Positions 1-9,824 of a stretch of DNA of 64,000 bases are shown in pieces. Numbering within the stretch: position 1 is the stretch's first letter; every line of letters begins with the position of its first letter. The position numbers were made by a program, and so were the translations under genes. Below the pieces are notes generated by a model. The model did no database searches and was not told the DNA's origin. It worked only from the letters and a program-made list of their open reading frames with translations. Location: contig OW203751.1 in the NCBI GenBank assembly GCA_934045075.1, positions 1,375,822-1,439,821 of the forward strand, given 5' to 3'. The stretch is from Yponomeuta sedellus (taxonomy: Eukaryota > Arthropoda > Insecta > Lepidoptera > Yponomeutidae).

Positions 1-85
1 TACTGATATTTGTCCTGACATATATAGGTACATAATGTTTTCATAGATATGCTGACTGGCAACGGTCAGGATGTCAGTTTCTTTA
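1..85. repeat. Dispersed repeat, partner of 54972-55055
   Basis: The stretch from TACTGATATTTGTCCTGACA to the run TCAGGATGTCAGTTTCTTT recurs with modest divergence at 54972-55055 in the same orientation. Bases 86-540 contain no recognisable gene. A short inverted match (CTTTAAAGGCCTGCGCAGAC near 84 and its complement near 408-430) suggests an old foldback element. Confidence 0.6.
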
Positions 86-566
86 AAGGCCTGCGCAGAC
101 GAGTAAAAAATGTCCTCCGAGTACTTGTCGCGGACTCAACGCCTGGGGTGTGGTCATTTGTTCCCCGGAAATTGAGTGAAGCGTACCTACATTTTGGAAC
201 CAAATATTCTGAGATTACATTGTGTTGTAATTTACATGAAGTTGAAAAAGAAAAAGCATTTTAAAAGAAAACACCGAACTTTTGTCCAGTCCGGTCTCTT
301 GATGTCCTCGGTAACTTGAGGTACTTTTAGTCCTTCGTGTGTGTTATTCGATACAATTTATAAGAGATCTATATCGACGGACAAAAAAGTACCCGGGGGA
401 GAGTCCCTCGTCTGCGCAGGCCTTAAAGAAATCTCAACTACTGGCTGGCTTATAAATGAATCTGATCGCTCTCTTCTCCAAGACGAAGACGGTCTCAATG
501 TTTGCAAGAAATTCTATACATAGAAAACCTAACGCCTGTAGTTTTGTTTACACTTTATTCCACACG

Positions 567-661
567 AAACATTAAACAGAACTTTACATAAGAAATAACA
601 TGTACAAAGGAGAGCTTATCCCTGAAAGAGATGCCTTCCAGCAAACCTTAGAGAGTCGGAG
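567..661 (+). repeat. Dispersed repeat, copies at 56150-56245 (+) and 56570-56665 (-)
   Basis: The segment containing AAGAAATAACATGTACAAAG and GAGCTTATCCCTG is repeated near 56150-56245 in the same orientation and inverted at 56570-56665. Together with the 1-85/54972 pair it suggests that the 0-0.7 kb and 55.0-56.7 kb regions carry the same old element. No coding capacity is visible. Confidence 0.6.
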
Positions 662-1287
662 AAGGAGTAAAAAGCGGGCCTGTATCTGAGATTTCTCGAA
701 AAAGCTTATAAACGTCCCACTGTAAGGCCTGTGTCTTACAGTAGGCCGTATATAGACTGCATTATATAATATTATAACATGACATTGAGCTCTGTTCTCC
801 TCTCAAAACATAATAATGTAATATTCATAATTTAGTGGGTCCCATTGCGACAGATCTTGAAAGAATAAGGATGTGCTTTCAAATAGGTAATAATAATATT
901 CAAATGACACTAATATAGTTCGAGCGGAATATATTATTAAAAAATATGAGCTCCACAATAGGATCTTGAAACTGGACAGTCGGTGAGAAAAGACTTTAGC
1001 AATTATTAAAACATGACATTTGCTGTTTATAAATAAGATGTTATGAATAGTGTTTGGTATTAGTGTTGTGGCCAATAAGACGTAAAAAACAATTTAAAAC
1101 GAATTAACATTGTCACATCAAGTTACTTGCGCCCCAGTCAAGTTACTTGCGGCAATATCGTTGCCAGTTCTCTCTCGTAGCAAAATATAGAAAATGTTGT
1201 AATGATACGTTCACATTTTGTGTGTAATAAACATAGGTACTATGTACTATATACATGCTAGAGGAGTAAACACTAAGATTCTGTTTA
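662..1287. other. AT-rich stretch with no recognised gene
   Basis: AT-rich sequence with stop codons in all frames except a chance 90-codon run on the minus strand without domain features. No repeat I recognise apart from a short direct repeat of AGTTACTTGCG near 1130-1150. Confidence 0.5.
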
Positions 1288-1420
1288 AAAACCTATTTAG
1301 AGGCTAAAAATTTCACCCATGCCGGGATTCGAACCCGCAATCTCTGGCTATCCGTACCAGAGGTTGCGGGTTCGAATCCCGGCATGGGTGAAATTTTTAG
1401 CCTCTAAATAGGTTTTTAAA
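1288..1420. repeat. Palindromic S1 SINE derivative (near-perfect hairpin)
   Basis: Two arms of the tRNA-like SINE S1 lie head to head. The left arm (TTTAAAAACCTATTTAGAGG, then TTTCACCCATGCCGGGATTC) is the complement of the right arm, which ends in the same AAATAGGTTTTTAAA motif. The centre of symmetry is near 1350, inside the tRNA-like T-arm/anticodon region. Only the 3' half of the tRNA-like body is present, twice, so it cannot be a tRNA gene. The same palindromic configuration recurs at 10372-10612, 17779-17868 and 52668-52770. Confidence 0.85.
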
Positions 1421-1959
1421 TTTGTTCTTTAGCACGGGTTAGTGCATTAAAAATAAAAATAGTGTAGTTACTAAGATTCTGTATTCTACTAAGAAACTGT
1501 ACTCCTAAAAACTAAGATTCAAATAATGGAATGTGTATTGGCTGAGCTTCCTCCATCCAATCGCAATAAAACCCAATTGGAGAACATTTCTTAGATTTAA
1601 GAAATCAGAGAATTACAACCATAATATTTTTTTCTGGTTGTGACTACATCAAAGTATTTATTAGTTGGTCGCTTATTACTCCTAGCCAATTAATTTATTG
1701 TATTTATAGCATTAAACAACAGATAAGTAACATTACATGTAATAATATCATGATAAAAGCTTACAATCTAGTTACAAGTCCTTTAACGTGTGATGACAGC
1801 ATGTTAGAATATGGACGAGCGCCAAAACACATCAAGCCACATACAACCAAATGCGACCAGTCAGCGCAAAGTATCGCAGACACCTTACTCCGAACGGTCG
1901 CAGCCGAAGATAATTATGGCTCGATCTGCTTCTACAAACGGATACATAAAAGCTCTCCT
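1421..1959. other. AT-rich stretch with no recognised gene
   Basis: After a short S1 tail (to about 1470, TTAGTGCATTAAAAATAAAA) the sequence is AT-rich. Two short overlapping open frames near 1750-2020 have no recognisable motif. Confidence 0.45.
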
Positions 1960-2110
1960 TACTCAAATAACTTTATTTTATAACAGAAAACTAGATAAAA
2001 CTGACAAGCAGGTAAAATAGTCAGATCTAGTCAATGTGTGAGGTGGTAGCGATGAGAAATGAGGCAAATCGAAATATGTGTGACGTAAGTAATTACAAAT
2101 ATTTGAAAGT
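1960..2110 (-). repeat. Dispersed repeat, inverted partner of 37995-38165
   Basis: The complement of this stretch (CTTTCAAATATTT, TACGTCACA, CAGATCTGACTATTTTACC-like blocks) matches 37995-38165 with several indels. It is non-coding. Confidence 0.55.
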
Positions 2111-2111
2111 G

Positions 2112-2360
2112 ATAGTTTTTTTTTAACATTCACGGACATATTACCCAGATCTCGTTAGCCCTATACTAAGCACAACTAAATTACTTGTGTTATAGGTGCT
2201 AACTTGACGATATATTTAATACAATATATACATAGATAACATCCAAGACCCGAGACAAATTAGAAAAGTTCGTTTCCTAGATCCGGCCGGGGATCGAACC
2301 CGAGACCTTGAGTTGCACAGTTAGCGTGCCAAACCGCTGCGCCACCGAGGCCGTCAATAG
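2112..2360 (-). mobile_element. S2 tRNA-derived SINE
   Basis: Reading the minus strand, the element starts with GGCCTCGGTGGCGCAGCGGT, a tRNA-like box A region, and continues to GGTTCGATCCCCGGCCGG, a box B region. A conserved tail follows through the words CTTGGATG and ATCTATGTAT to GGGCTAACGAGATC. The + strand copy at 17083-17310 has the same order. It is a retroposon with internal pol III promoter elements, not a functional tRNA gene. Confidence 0.85.
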
Positions 2361-2384
2361 AAAAATAAATATAAAAAATGGTGT

Positions 2385-2605
2385 AAAGAGGTATTCGGGG
2401 CTGCAAGTGATGCAAATTACTCAGCCAGATGTCGCTGCCTGTACGTAATACAGAGAATATTGCAAAGAGGTTCGAAATTTCACTGATGCCGGTGATTTGC
2501 CCATTAGCTTAGTTGGATAGAGCGCTGGCACGGATAACCAGAGGTCGCGGGTTCGAATCCCGGCATGGGTGGAATTTTTAGCCTCTAAATAGGTTTTTAA
2601 AGTGT
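2385..2605 (+). mobile_element. S1 tRNA-like SINE
   Basis: The leader (TACAGAGAATATTGCAAAGA, GGTTCGAAATTTCACTGATG) is followed by the tRNA-like body GCCCATTAGCTTAGTTGGAT...GCGGGTTCGAATCCCGGCAT and the tail TTTTTAGCCTCTAAATAGGT. The acceptor stem is imperfect and box B (GGTTCGAATCC) is intact. The spacer reads GGTGATTTGCCC where other copies have GGTGAGTCGCCC. Confidence 0.85.
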
Positions 2606-2904
2606 CGTAAAGAGGTTTGCACCGTTACAGGCTGATTGTTACCAGTTCCAGAAGTTTATACTCTTCGCTCTCACTTTTCTCCGCGGCTGTACAAATAGTT
2701 CACAAAGGCCGTTGTAACAAATGTGTCCAATAAAATAACAAACTACGACTTGCGACGTCCATTTAGATCGGCATTTTTTGCCACGACGGTCCACGAAGTG
2801 TGGGTCACCTATTTTACATTCCATCTTTAAGGGCATTCTTGTACAGTCGCCAGTAGGTACAGTTAATATGTATATACTGGCCAGGACTGCGGTGGAGTGC
2901 TTTC
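2606..2904. other. Unassigned sequence
   Basis: The piece GAGGTTTGCACCGTTACAGG at its start is shared in inverse orientation with about 38020-38040. No gene or domain is recognisable. Confidence 0.4.
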
Positions 2905-3012
2905 AATATCAACCCTTTGTTTGTCACCACTGTTGGGGCACGGGTCTCTTCCTGCATCGCAGGAAGGTTACTCCACCACGGGGCCAAGTCCGAGTTGGTG
3001 GAGGTGTTAGTG
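2905..3012 (-). mobile_element. 5S-SINE tail fragment
   Basis: The complement of the conserved 3' part of the 5S-SINE: ATCAACCCTTTGTTTGTC, then GGCACGGGTCTCTTCCTGCA and CCACCACGGGGCCAAGTCCG. The 5S-rRNA-like head is missing, so this is a 5'-truncated copy. Confidence 0.8.
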
Positions 3013-3480
3013 GTGGTGGATAAACGCTTACTCAGTTCAGTTGCAAGAAAAAGTAACAGACTAAAAAGGTACAAAAAGTAACAGACTAGAAATAGTAACT
3101 ACTTAATTATGATTCTACTGAAGATCTTACTTAAAAATAATATCTTAATTGAATCATAATAAAAAAATATATATTGTACGGTGCTTCTAGATACACACAC
3201 ACATACAAACAAACGGTCATCAAGTGCGCTTGCATCTTCTTTTTCTGTATTGCCAACTTATTATAATCAACTCTACTAAAAGAAATACAATTGAGAAACA
3301 ATGCACTGTAAAGTTTAGTGAGGGCCTGGAGATCTGTGACACAGGATCTTTCCTAGTATGAACTCCAGCCTCTCACATAGGAATAAGTCCTGATTACTCA
3401 AATTGTATATATTTTATATACAATTTGTGTTTAGTAAATAACCTACTTACTTACAAGCTGTTAGCTTTTAGAATATAAGA
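3013..3480. other. AT-rich stretch with no recognised gene
   Basis: Mostly AT-rich. It holds a small inverted repeat (AATTGTATATATTTTATATACAATT at 3400-3424). No coding potential is recognised. Confidence 0.45.
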
Positions 3481-3499
3481 TAAGTTTATTCTTTATTTA

Positions 3500-3905
3500 T
3501 TGAGCGGTGGTAGCTCAGTGGGTAGAACCATAGACTGGCAAGCGAGAGCCCCAGGTTCGATACCGAGTGCGGGCATGTACCAATGACTTTGTTTAATTTC
3601 AAAGTTACGTACATTTGCGAATTTGCAGTCGCAATACCACACGCTAACGGTGAAGGAAAACATCGTGAGGAAACCCGCGGCTTGGTTGGCTCCGCACGTA
3701 TTGAGTAGTCTTTCCTGTGGGCTAGGCCGACTAAGCTGTCAGGATGGTATAGGTGCTGGGCAAGCCTATACCATCTATAAAACCATGACCCAGGCACTAC
3801 AGCGTCGGAGTGGTCCCTTCACCCATCTAGTGTGAGTGAAGATACCACTGGACGCTGTATTTAAATCATCTCATTAAGTAGATGCAAAAAGGCCAATATT
3901 ATTAT
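3500..3905 (+). mobile_element. S4 tRNA-derived SINE, near full length
   Basis: The head GCGGTGGTAGCTCAGTGGGT and box B-like GGTTCGATACCGAGTGCGGG are tRNA-like. A body follows with GGAAAACATCGTGAGGAAAC, a motif I associate with lepidopteran SINEs. The tail includes GGCCGACTAAGCTGTCAGGA, CACTACAGCGTCGGAGTGGT and AAATCATCTCATTAAGTAGA. This is the best full-length reference for the many S4 fragments in the window. Confidence 0.85.
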
Positions 3906-3939
3906 TACACAAGAAAATAATTACAGAGACCACAGTTAC

Positions 3940-4185
3940 AAAAGAAGAGGTACAATTGGCGGCCTTATTGCTAATAGCAATTTCTTCCTCGGGCTCTAGA
4001 GTAGGCTTCGGCTTTCGCCGAGAGCACACGAGTGTAATACTACTTCCTGCTCGTATAAAACTTTTATTCTCTAGATATTTTGAAAAGTTATGTGATATTA
4101 AGTGTCATATTGGTTCCGATATTTCTATTACACGAATATATCCGATAATAGTCAAGGTATATTCTGAAAGCTAACAGAGTGTACT
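3940..4185 (-). repeat. Dispersed repeat, inverted partner of 23741-24030
   Basis: The complement (AGCAGGAAGTAGTATTACAC, then GCCGAAGCCTACTCTAGAGC) matches 23888-23975 closely. The left end also carries GGCGGCCTTATTGCTAATAG, which resembles the LINE 3' ends at 20925-21060 and 51370. Confidence 0.6.
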
Positions 4186-4189
4186 TACT

Positions 4190-4335
4190 TAACTCGAGTG
4201 ATTGATTCCAATCAACAGGTTCGATTAGACCTCGAGCGCTTCTAATAGGTTTCTTTTGGGATTCGAACCCGCGACTTGTGCGGTTGCACTGGCGATCAGT
4301 CATTGCGATCAGTCTAACCATACGTCCTTTTAACA
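4190..4335 (-). mobile_element. 5S-SINE head fragment joined to a tRNA-like piece
   Basis: GATTGATTCCAATCAACAGG and TTCGATTAGACCTCGAGCGC are the complement of the 5S-SINE head. GGGATTCGAACCCGCGACTT then follows, a tRNA-like box B in complement. The chimaeric order is unlike other copies here. Confidence 0.55.
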
Positions 4336-4514
4336 TATTAAGGTGACGGATAATATAAGCAAAAAAAAAATAAACACCACATTTTATGACTCAATTTGAC
4401 TAATTAGCTTAATAAGATGACTGTGGCGAATTTAAAGCGTTTTTTTAAAGCAAGAATGTTGTATGACCTAGCTGTTACCTCTAATTTATTATCCTACTTA
4501 TATTATATTGTCTT

Positions 4515-4925
4515 ATCTATGGATGCGAAACATGGGCACTCTCTAAACAACACAGGGATATGCTAGAACACTGCCAAAGAGCCATGGAAAGGAGCATGCT
4601 GGGAATTAAGAGAATAGATAAGATAAGAAACACAGAAAAAGAACAGGAGTGACAGATATTCTCACAAAGATTGATCAAATGAAATGGAGATGGACCGGCC
4701 ATATGTTACGAAGTCCACACGATAAATGGAGCAAAATCGTAACGGAGTGGTACCCTATAGAGACGGAAAAAGAAACAGAGGTCGACAACGCAAAAGATGG
4801 GAGGACGAACTAAAATTAACAGTAGGCTATAACTGGAGAAGAATTGCTAGAGATAGAAAACAGTGGAAATCGTTAGAGGAGGCCTTTGCCAAGAGGCACA
4901 CCGAACTCCGGGACATACTTTAACA
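4515..4925 (+). pseudogene. LINE C-terminal fragment (third non-LTR family), frameshifted
   Basis: Conceptual translation, with several frameshifts, gives the C-terminal part of a non-LTR retrotransposon polyprotein. Pieces recall the region after the reverse transcriptase: a YGCETW-like start near 4520, then KWRWTGHM-like and KWSKIVTEWYP-like pieces. The last open part (4726-4923) contains GRQRKRWEDELK and NWRRIARDRKQWKSLEEAF, close in layout to the LINE-A C-terminus (GRPPTRWDDDLRKTAG...RALWRSLGEGY) but a different family. No endonuclease or RT motif remains. It is a 5'-truncated dead copy. Confidence 0.7.
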
Positions 4926-5149
4926 AAACACTAAAGAAACATAACAAAGAAAATTACATACAAAACGGAGTCTCGGGATATAGAGGCTATATTATTATTT
5001 ATTACTATAATATTATAAACGCGAAAGTTTGTAAGCATGGATAAGAGAAGGCAAAGAGCAGAAAGTCATTGGCACATGCCAGGATTTCAATCCACGACGC
5101 TACCATAGCTTGTATGTGCACTCAGCTAGAATTGTGGTGCGTCACTTTT

Positions 5150-5335
5150 AAAAACCCGCTTAAAACCTATTTAGAGGCTAAAAATTCCACCCATGTCGGG
5201 ATTCGAACCCGCGAACTCTGGCTATCCATGCCGGCGCTCTTCCAACTGAGCTAATGGGCGACTCACCGGCATCAGTGAAATTTCGAACCTCTTTACAATA
5301 TTCTCTGTATTACGACTATTACGTACACTTTTTTG
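5150..5335 (-). mobile_element. S1 tRNA-like SINE
   Basis: The complement order is tail (AAACCTATTTAGAGGCTAAA), body (GGGATTCGAACCCGCGAACT ... GAGCTAATGGGCGACTCACC) and leader (AAATTTCGAACCTCTTTACA). Its anticodon-arm region is intact but the acceptor pairing is imperfect. Confidence 0.85.
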
Positions 5336-5394
5336 TACGTCACTTTTGAAACTTTTTCGCTTCCAGCTTGCACGTGCAGGCTGTCATGTGAGGG

Positions 5395-5560
5395 CAGTCA
5401 CTAAGCCATTACATTACGGCCTTTTAGGCGGGTTGATAACTTCTGACATTAAGACTTGGCCCCCGCGGTGGAGTATGGCCTAACCTTCCTGTGATACAGG
5501 AAGAGACCCGTGCCCCAGCAGTGGAGACATACAAGGGTTGATATCGATGGAGTGAGCGGC
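5395..5560 (+). mobile_element. 5S-SINE A tail fragment
   Basis: Contains GATAACTTCTGACATTAAGA, GTGGAGTATGGCCTAACCTT and AGAGACCCGTGCCCCAGCAG, ending near GGGTTGATATCGATGG. The head is missing and about 40 bp between the two halves is deleted compared with 14691-15035. Confidence 0.8.
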
Positions 5561-5989
5561 TGTGGGCTGATGGTGAATGGAATATTTTTCGAACTTAGCC
5601 CCAATTAGCAGGTTTGACTCTGGGTTGACCCTCAACCAAGGAATTTATTGAAACAGATTACTTTTTGTTTGAACTTTGTTTTGACACTACATAAAGGTCA
5701 TTACACCCTGTAATAGTCAGCAATAAATCAAATGTGCTCAGAAGTTATCTTGAAAATTGAATCGATTTATATCAGGCCTGACATAGCAAAAATAACCTTC
5801 TGGTAGCCTACTTAGGAATGTTAGTCGTATCAAGTCTGAGGTCACCATTACATTGCCAAATGCCAGGACAAAGGGTATGAAGCCTTTATTTTTTGCAATG
5901 GACATTGAAATGAAGTCAAAACGTCCGTTGTATGATATCCATCTTATTTATACTTAACTTTAAATTAACTAGAAATATATGTTTGACGG
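5561..5989. other. No recognised feature
   Basis: No open reading frame of note and no repeat recognised on either strand. Confidence 0.4.
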
Positions 5990-6170
5990 CAGCCGTTAAG
6001 TCAAGTTAGAGGCCTTAGGCGGCTTGAAAACTTCTGATAGTAAGACCAGCCAGTCTTGCAAGCCTCCACCAATCCGGACTTCGCCCCCGTAGTGGAGTAT
6101 GGCCTATAACTTCCTGAGGGAAGAGACCCGTGCTTCTCTTTGGAGCACGGGTCTCTTCCCTAAGGTCAAC
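5990..6170 (+). mobile_element. 5S-SINE B tail fragment
   Basis: TTGAAAACTTCTGATAGTAA, CCACCAATCCGGACTTCGCC and GAGGGAAGAGACCCGTGCTT match the subfamily B copies at 9091-9442 and 41717-42053. A short inverted copy of the last part follows (GAGCACGGGTCTCTTCCC at 6143-6160), forming a small hairpin. Confidence 0.75.
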
Positions 6171-6474
6171 ACTTTATGATAAGGTTGATGGTTTTTGATA
6201 ACTAATACCAATGAGGTCTTACACGTTGAAGAAAGAGACTAATATTTTATGTAAGATCCTATTTAGGGTACAGTAGGCTCTGACCCTATGACGTCATAAT
6301 GGACGCCCAAATTGTGGAGCTTAAGCGAAATCCGGTTGCGAAATTGGCAAACCGTAACTTATTTGGATTAACATTACGAGAGCGGCCAGGCGGGAGTAAT
6401 ATGTGAAACAAGTTGGTTCCGTAGGAAATCGCAACAAAATAAACATAAAATGTAGCCAGCATAGTACTATGTGA

Positions 6475-6800
6475 AAGTGAAAGTGAGTGCAGTGTAGTGC
6501 AAATCAGCGCAGTGTATTGCAGTTCAATGTTGTGTAGTGTAGTGCACTACAATGTAGTGAAAGCCAGTATAGTGTTGTGTAGTGTAGTACACTACAATGT
6601 AGTGAACGCCAGTATAGTGTAGTGCAGAACAGTGTAGAGTAGTACACTACAATGTAGTGGAAGCCAGTATAGTGCAGTGTAGTGTAGTGCATTATACTGA
6701 ACTGCAGAGTTGTTCAGTGCAGTGTAGTTCAGTGCAGTGTAGTTCAGTGCAGTGTAGATCAGTGCAGTGCAGTGCCCTGTAGGCTGTAGCATACTGTAGT
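6475..6800. repeat. GTAGTG-type minisatellite
   Basis: A degenerate array built from AGTGTAGTG/CAGTGTAGTG units. A higher-order unit of about 60-70 bp (GTACACTACAATGTAGTG followed by AAGCCAGTATAGTG) repeats three times between about 6540 and 6680. The open frames over it on the minus strand (HYTTLHYT-type) are artefacts of the repeat. Confidence 0.85.
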
Positions 6801-6824
6801 GCGGTATAGACCTACTGTAAACAT

Positions 6825-6925
6825 ACGCCTTACGCCTGCATCCTAGAGGGGTACGTAGAGACCAGGGATTGCCACTTGCCATGATCCTAGCAAACCCCTT
6901 CCGCTTCATCAACATTTATTAGTCA
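6825..6925 (-). mobile_element. LINE-B 3' fragment
   Basis: The complement encodes the family's C-terminal region (compare GKWQSLVSAYP elsewhere). On the + strand it reads ACGCCTGCATCCTAGAGGGG ... GGGATTGCCACTTGCCATGA. Confidence 0.7.
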
Positions 6926-6994
6926 CCGTATGCGATATAAGTGCCCTTGCCCTTATATTTGAAAGTGCACGTTGGTTTCGGGTACGTTTTATCT

Positions 6995-7230
6995 TTAAAA
7001 ACCTATTTAGAGGCTAAAAATTTCACCCATGCCGGGATTCGAACCCGCAACCTCTGGCTATCCGTGCCAGTGCTCTACCAATTGAGCCAATGGGCGACTC
7101 ACGGCATCAGTGAAATTTCGAACCTCTTTACACTATCCTCTGTATTACGTACAGGCAGCGACATCTGACTTAAGCAAATTGCATTACTTACAGCCCCGAC
7201 TACCTACTTTGCAGTTAGGTTTTATCTTGC
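6995..7230 (-). mobile_element. S1 tRNA-like SINE
   Basis: Starts with AAAAACCTATTTAGAGGCTA, has the body GGGATTCGAACCCGCAACCT, and runs through the leader to ACAGCCCCGACTACCTACTT and TTTGCAGTTAGGTTTT. This is one of the intact references for the S1 copy that the Polinton interrupts at 59410. Confidence 0.9.
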
Positions 7231-7387
7231 TCCTCGCTTTTATGTCCCTTGGTTGATATACATTTTTTCAATTGTGTATACCGCGCTACGCATTGAGACA
7301 GAGTTGAGATGTTTCGGTAGTAACTGACTGAAAACTGCAACACCAAGGTTAACTGGAAGTGGTGTTAGCATTGAGTTCGCGTTTGTA

Positions 7388-7912
7388 CTTTTTAGGGTTC
7401 CGTACCTCAAAAGGAAAAAACGGAACCCTTATAGGATCACTTTGTTGTCCGTCTGTCCGTCCGTCCGTCTGTCAAGACCCTTTTTCTCAGGAACGCGTGG
7501 AGGTATGAAGCTGAAATTTATATCAATTACTCAGGTCTACTGTCCCTTGAAGCTGTGAAAAAATCAAACTTCTAAGCCAACGCAATCAAAAGATACAGCC
7601 GTTTATACCGCAAATTTTCGACACTTGCAAGGGAATCAAAACCTACAGGGTGCTTCCCGTGAACTCAGAATCTTGAAATTTGGTACGAAGCAACGTCTTA
7701 TAGCATAGATAAAGGAAAAATTACGAAAACCATAAATTTTTAGTTACATCACATAATATATTTTTTTTTAATAATTTTAAACTTACTAGCCATTTCCTCA
7801 TAAACGCGTAGAGGTATTAAATTGAAATTCATACCAAATACTCAGGTCTATAATACAGGTTTGTACGGAACCCTCGGTGCGCGAGTCTGACTCGCACTTG
7901 GCCGGTTTTTTT
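7388..7912. repeat. Dispersed repeat (GGTTCCGTACC...GACTCGCACTTGGCCGG type)
   Basis: Begins TTAGGGTTCCGTACCTCAAA and ends GAGTCTGACTCGCACTTGGC plus CGGTTTTTTT. Partial copies lie at 9480-9720, 10890-10955, 15375-15530 and possibly 18345-18375. It includes a GTCTGTCCGTCC simple repeat. No coding capacity or clear terminal inverted repeat is seen, so I leave the class open. Confidence 0.7.
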
Positions 7913-8018
7913 CTTATAAGTGCAATAACGGCGAAGGCTTAGCATCGTGAGGAAAGCTCAGTGTCTAAGTTTTACAAGCTGATGCATGTAGGGCTGGAAG
8001 ATCATCAGAGTCTCTAAT

Positions 8019-8180
8019 TAAAACTGTTTTTATACGGATTTATGCTCGTTTATAACATTTTCACAATTTTCCGACGTTTCGGCACTTTTTCAGGCGCCGT
8101 GGTCTCTGATGACTGAGGTGACAGGCGTCTTTTGGAAAGCATTAACGGTTAGTTTACTACCCTCGGCAAAATTACAAAAG
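8019..8180 (+). repeat. ACGGATTTATGCTCG repeat, 5' part (split by a LINE-B insertion)
   Basis: Starts AATTAAAACTGTTTTTATAC and continues through CCGACGTTTCGGCACTTTTT. The copy at 19722-19915 is uninterrupted. Here the element is split after TTAATTATGAA and resumes at 8760-8805. Foldback versions are at 17881-17950 and 58915-59066. Confidence 0.8.
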
Positions 8181-8191
8181 TTAATTATGAA

Positions 8192-8758
8192 ATTGGTTTG
8201 GACATGTGGAGAGGATGAAGGAAGAAAGATTGACGAAACAAATATATATTGCAGTGGGGTGGAAGGGCTGGTAAGGGACGTCCCAGACGGACTTACATCG
8301 ACCAAATAGGGGATGTATTAGCAAAGGGAAAGATAAAAAGTACCCGGAACCGGCGTGCGTGCATGCAACGACTTATGAACGTTGATGAAGCGAAGGTGAT
8401 CTGTCAGGATCGTGGCAAGTGGCAGTCCCTGGTCTCTGCCTACCCCTCTGGGATACAGGCGTGAGGTTATGTATGTATGTATTTATGTATGTATGTATGT
8501 ATGTATGTATGTATGTATGTATGTATGTATGTATGTATGTATGTATGTATGTATGTATGTATGTATGTATGTATGTATGTATGTATGTATGTATGTATGT
8601 ATGTATGTATGTATGTATGTATGTATGTATGTATGTATGTATGTATGTATGTATGTATGTATGTATGTATGTATGTATGTATGTATGTATGTATGTATGT
8701 ATGTATGTATGTATGTATGTATGTATGTATGTATGTATGTATGTATGTATGTATGTAT
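8192..8758 (+). mobile_element. LINE-B 3' copy with target-site duplication
   Basis: A 5'-truncated non-LTR retrotransposon encoding a C-terminal fragment (GRAGKGRPRRTYIDQIGDVL, then RGKWQSLVSAYPSGIQA and stop), with one frame change near 8250. The 3' end is GGCGTGAGGTTATG, followed by a TATG microsatellite. It is flanked by the 12-bp direct repeat GTTAATTATGAA (8180-8191 and 8759-8770). The uninterrupted target is seen at about 19892-19903. This is a clean target-primed insertion. Confidence 0.88.
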
Positions 8759-8760
8759 GT
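8469..8760. repeat. TATG tetranucleotide microsatellite, about 73 units
   Basis: An almost perfect TATG array with a single TATT interruption near 8481. It is the 3' tail of the LINE-B insertion. Its open frames (CMYV and THTYI types) are repeat artefacts. The assembled length should be treated with caution because such arrays collapse or slip. Confidence 0.95.
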
Positions 8761-8805
8761 TAATTATGAAGTTACGTTCCAAAATATATAGTCTCTCTTT
8801 GAGAG

Positions 8806-9090
8806 ACTATATAACACAATGGGTCGTATACAGGCTACATAAGAAAAAGTCCATTATATATATTTTGCAACGGATCTCTAATACCGTAGACAATAGGCTG
8901 CAACAAAGCTCTCCCAAAACGTAAAACAGTAACAAATTAGCCAATTTAAGTATTGTAAATCGGTCTAAAGGACTGATTTAAAGCTCTGTGACCTTGCCGG
9001 GGGATTTGGTAAAAAAATCTTTCTTCTTTCATGGAAATAATCCCGAATTTGACCTTCACCTACATTAATCACTGGCTGTATAAAAGATTG
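8806..9090. other. No recognised feature
   Basis: Short region after the split repeat, starting with a small hairpin (AGTCTCTCTTTGAGAGACT near 8790-8808). Nothing else is recognised. Confidence 0.4.
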
Positions 9091-9442
9091 CTCGTAGTCC
9101 CGGCTGCCTGAGTGATCTTAAACGATCAGGAAGGTTAAGCAACGCAGGGCGCGTTCAGTGCATGGAGGGGCAAACCGTCTATGACTAACGCTAGTGGCAT
9201 TTTTCCGAGCGGTTCCGTGCTACGCAAGGCACGTTAAGAAGGTGCAGGCTGCCGTCGATAGATGGCAGTCGTTAAGCCAAGTCAGAGGTCTTAGGCCGGC
9301 TTGAAAACTTCTGACAGTAAGACCAGCCACTAGTCTTGCAGGCCTCCACCAATCCGGACGCCCCCGTGGTGGAGTATGGCCTATACCTTCCTCAGGTAAG
9401 AGACCTGTGCCCCTCGGAGGGGACGTAATGGGTTGATGACGC
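9091..9442 (+). mobile_element. 5S-rRNA-derived SINE, subfamily B
   Basis: Head CTCGTAGTCCCGGCTGCCTG, then a 5S-like internal region (AAGGTTAAGCAACGCAGGGC, GCGTTCAGTGCATGGAGGGG) that keeps the order of 5S box A and box C. The body has GGCAGTCGTTAAGCCAAGTC and the tail ends GGGTTGATGACG. It differs from subfamily A in the head and by TTGAAAACTTCTGACAG and TCGGAGGGGACGTAATGGG. A second copy is at 41717-42053. Confidence 0.8.
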
Positions 9443-9479
9443 TATAAGGATTCCTCAATTATAAGGAAGTTTGGAGTCT

Positions 9480-9720
9480 TTTCTTTTCAATGTCACCGAT
9501 AGAGGCGAGTATAATCAGTTTGTATAATGTTGAAATTAAATATCAGTACTCAAGTCTAGAGTATCTTAAAATTTCGAAAAAATTAAACTTCCAGGTGATC
9601 GCAAAAAAAAAGTAACTGCCGTCGATGCTGCATAAAAGCGTATATTGCGACACTCAAGGAAACCATAATTCGTAGGTTACTTCCTACTAATCAAGAACTA
9701 TGAAAATTGGCAAATAACAT
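9480..9720. repeat. Degenerate copy of the 7388-7912 repeat
   Basis: Shares the internal blocks TATCAGTACTCAAGTCTAGA, AAATTAAACTTCCAGGTGAT and ATTGCGACACTCAAGG in the same order as 7500-7660. The ends are lost. Confidence 0.6.
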
Positions 9721-9824
9721 CGTCTTAAAGTCACTGTAAATATAGAAATGACAGTATCATAAAAAAATCTTTGAAGTTCAGGAAAAGCTCCAAAAAACTG
9801 CGAAACTCTATTCCTAAATTATCT

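Noticed and set aside
2500..2570. tRNA genes at the S1 bodies (for example here, 27000-27075, 46310-46378)
   Set aside because: Conserved leader and tail outside the tRNA part, imperfect acceptor pairing and dispersion with target duplications mark SINEs.
6504..6915. Minus-strand frames rich in HYTTLHYT
   Set aside because: Artefacts of the GTAGTG minisatellite.
8412..8924. Long open frames with CMYV-type repeats (+) and THTYI-type (-)
   Set aside because: Pure translation of the TATG microsatellite, open in all frames because the repeat lacks stops.
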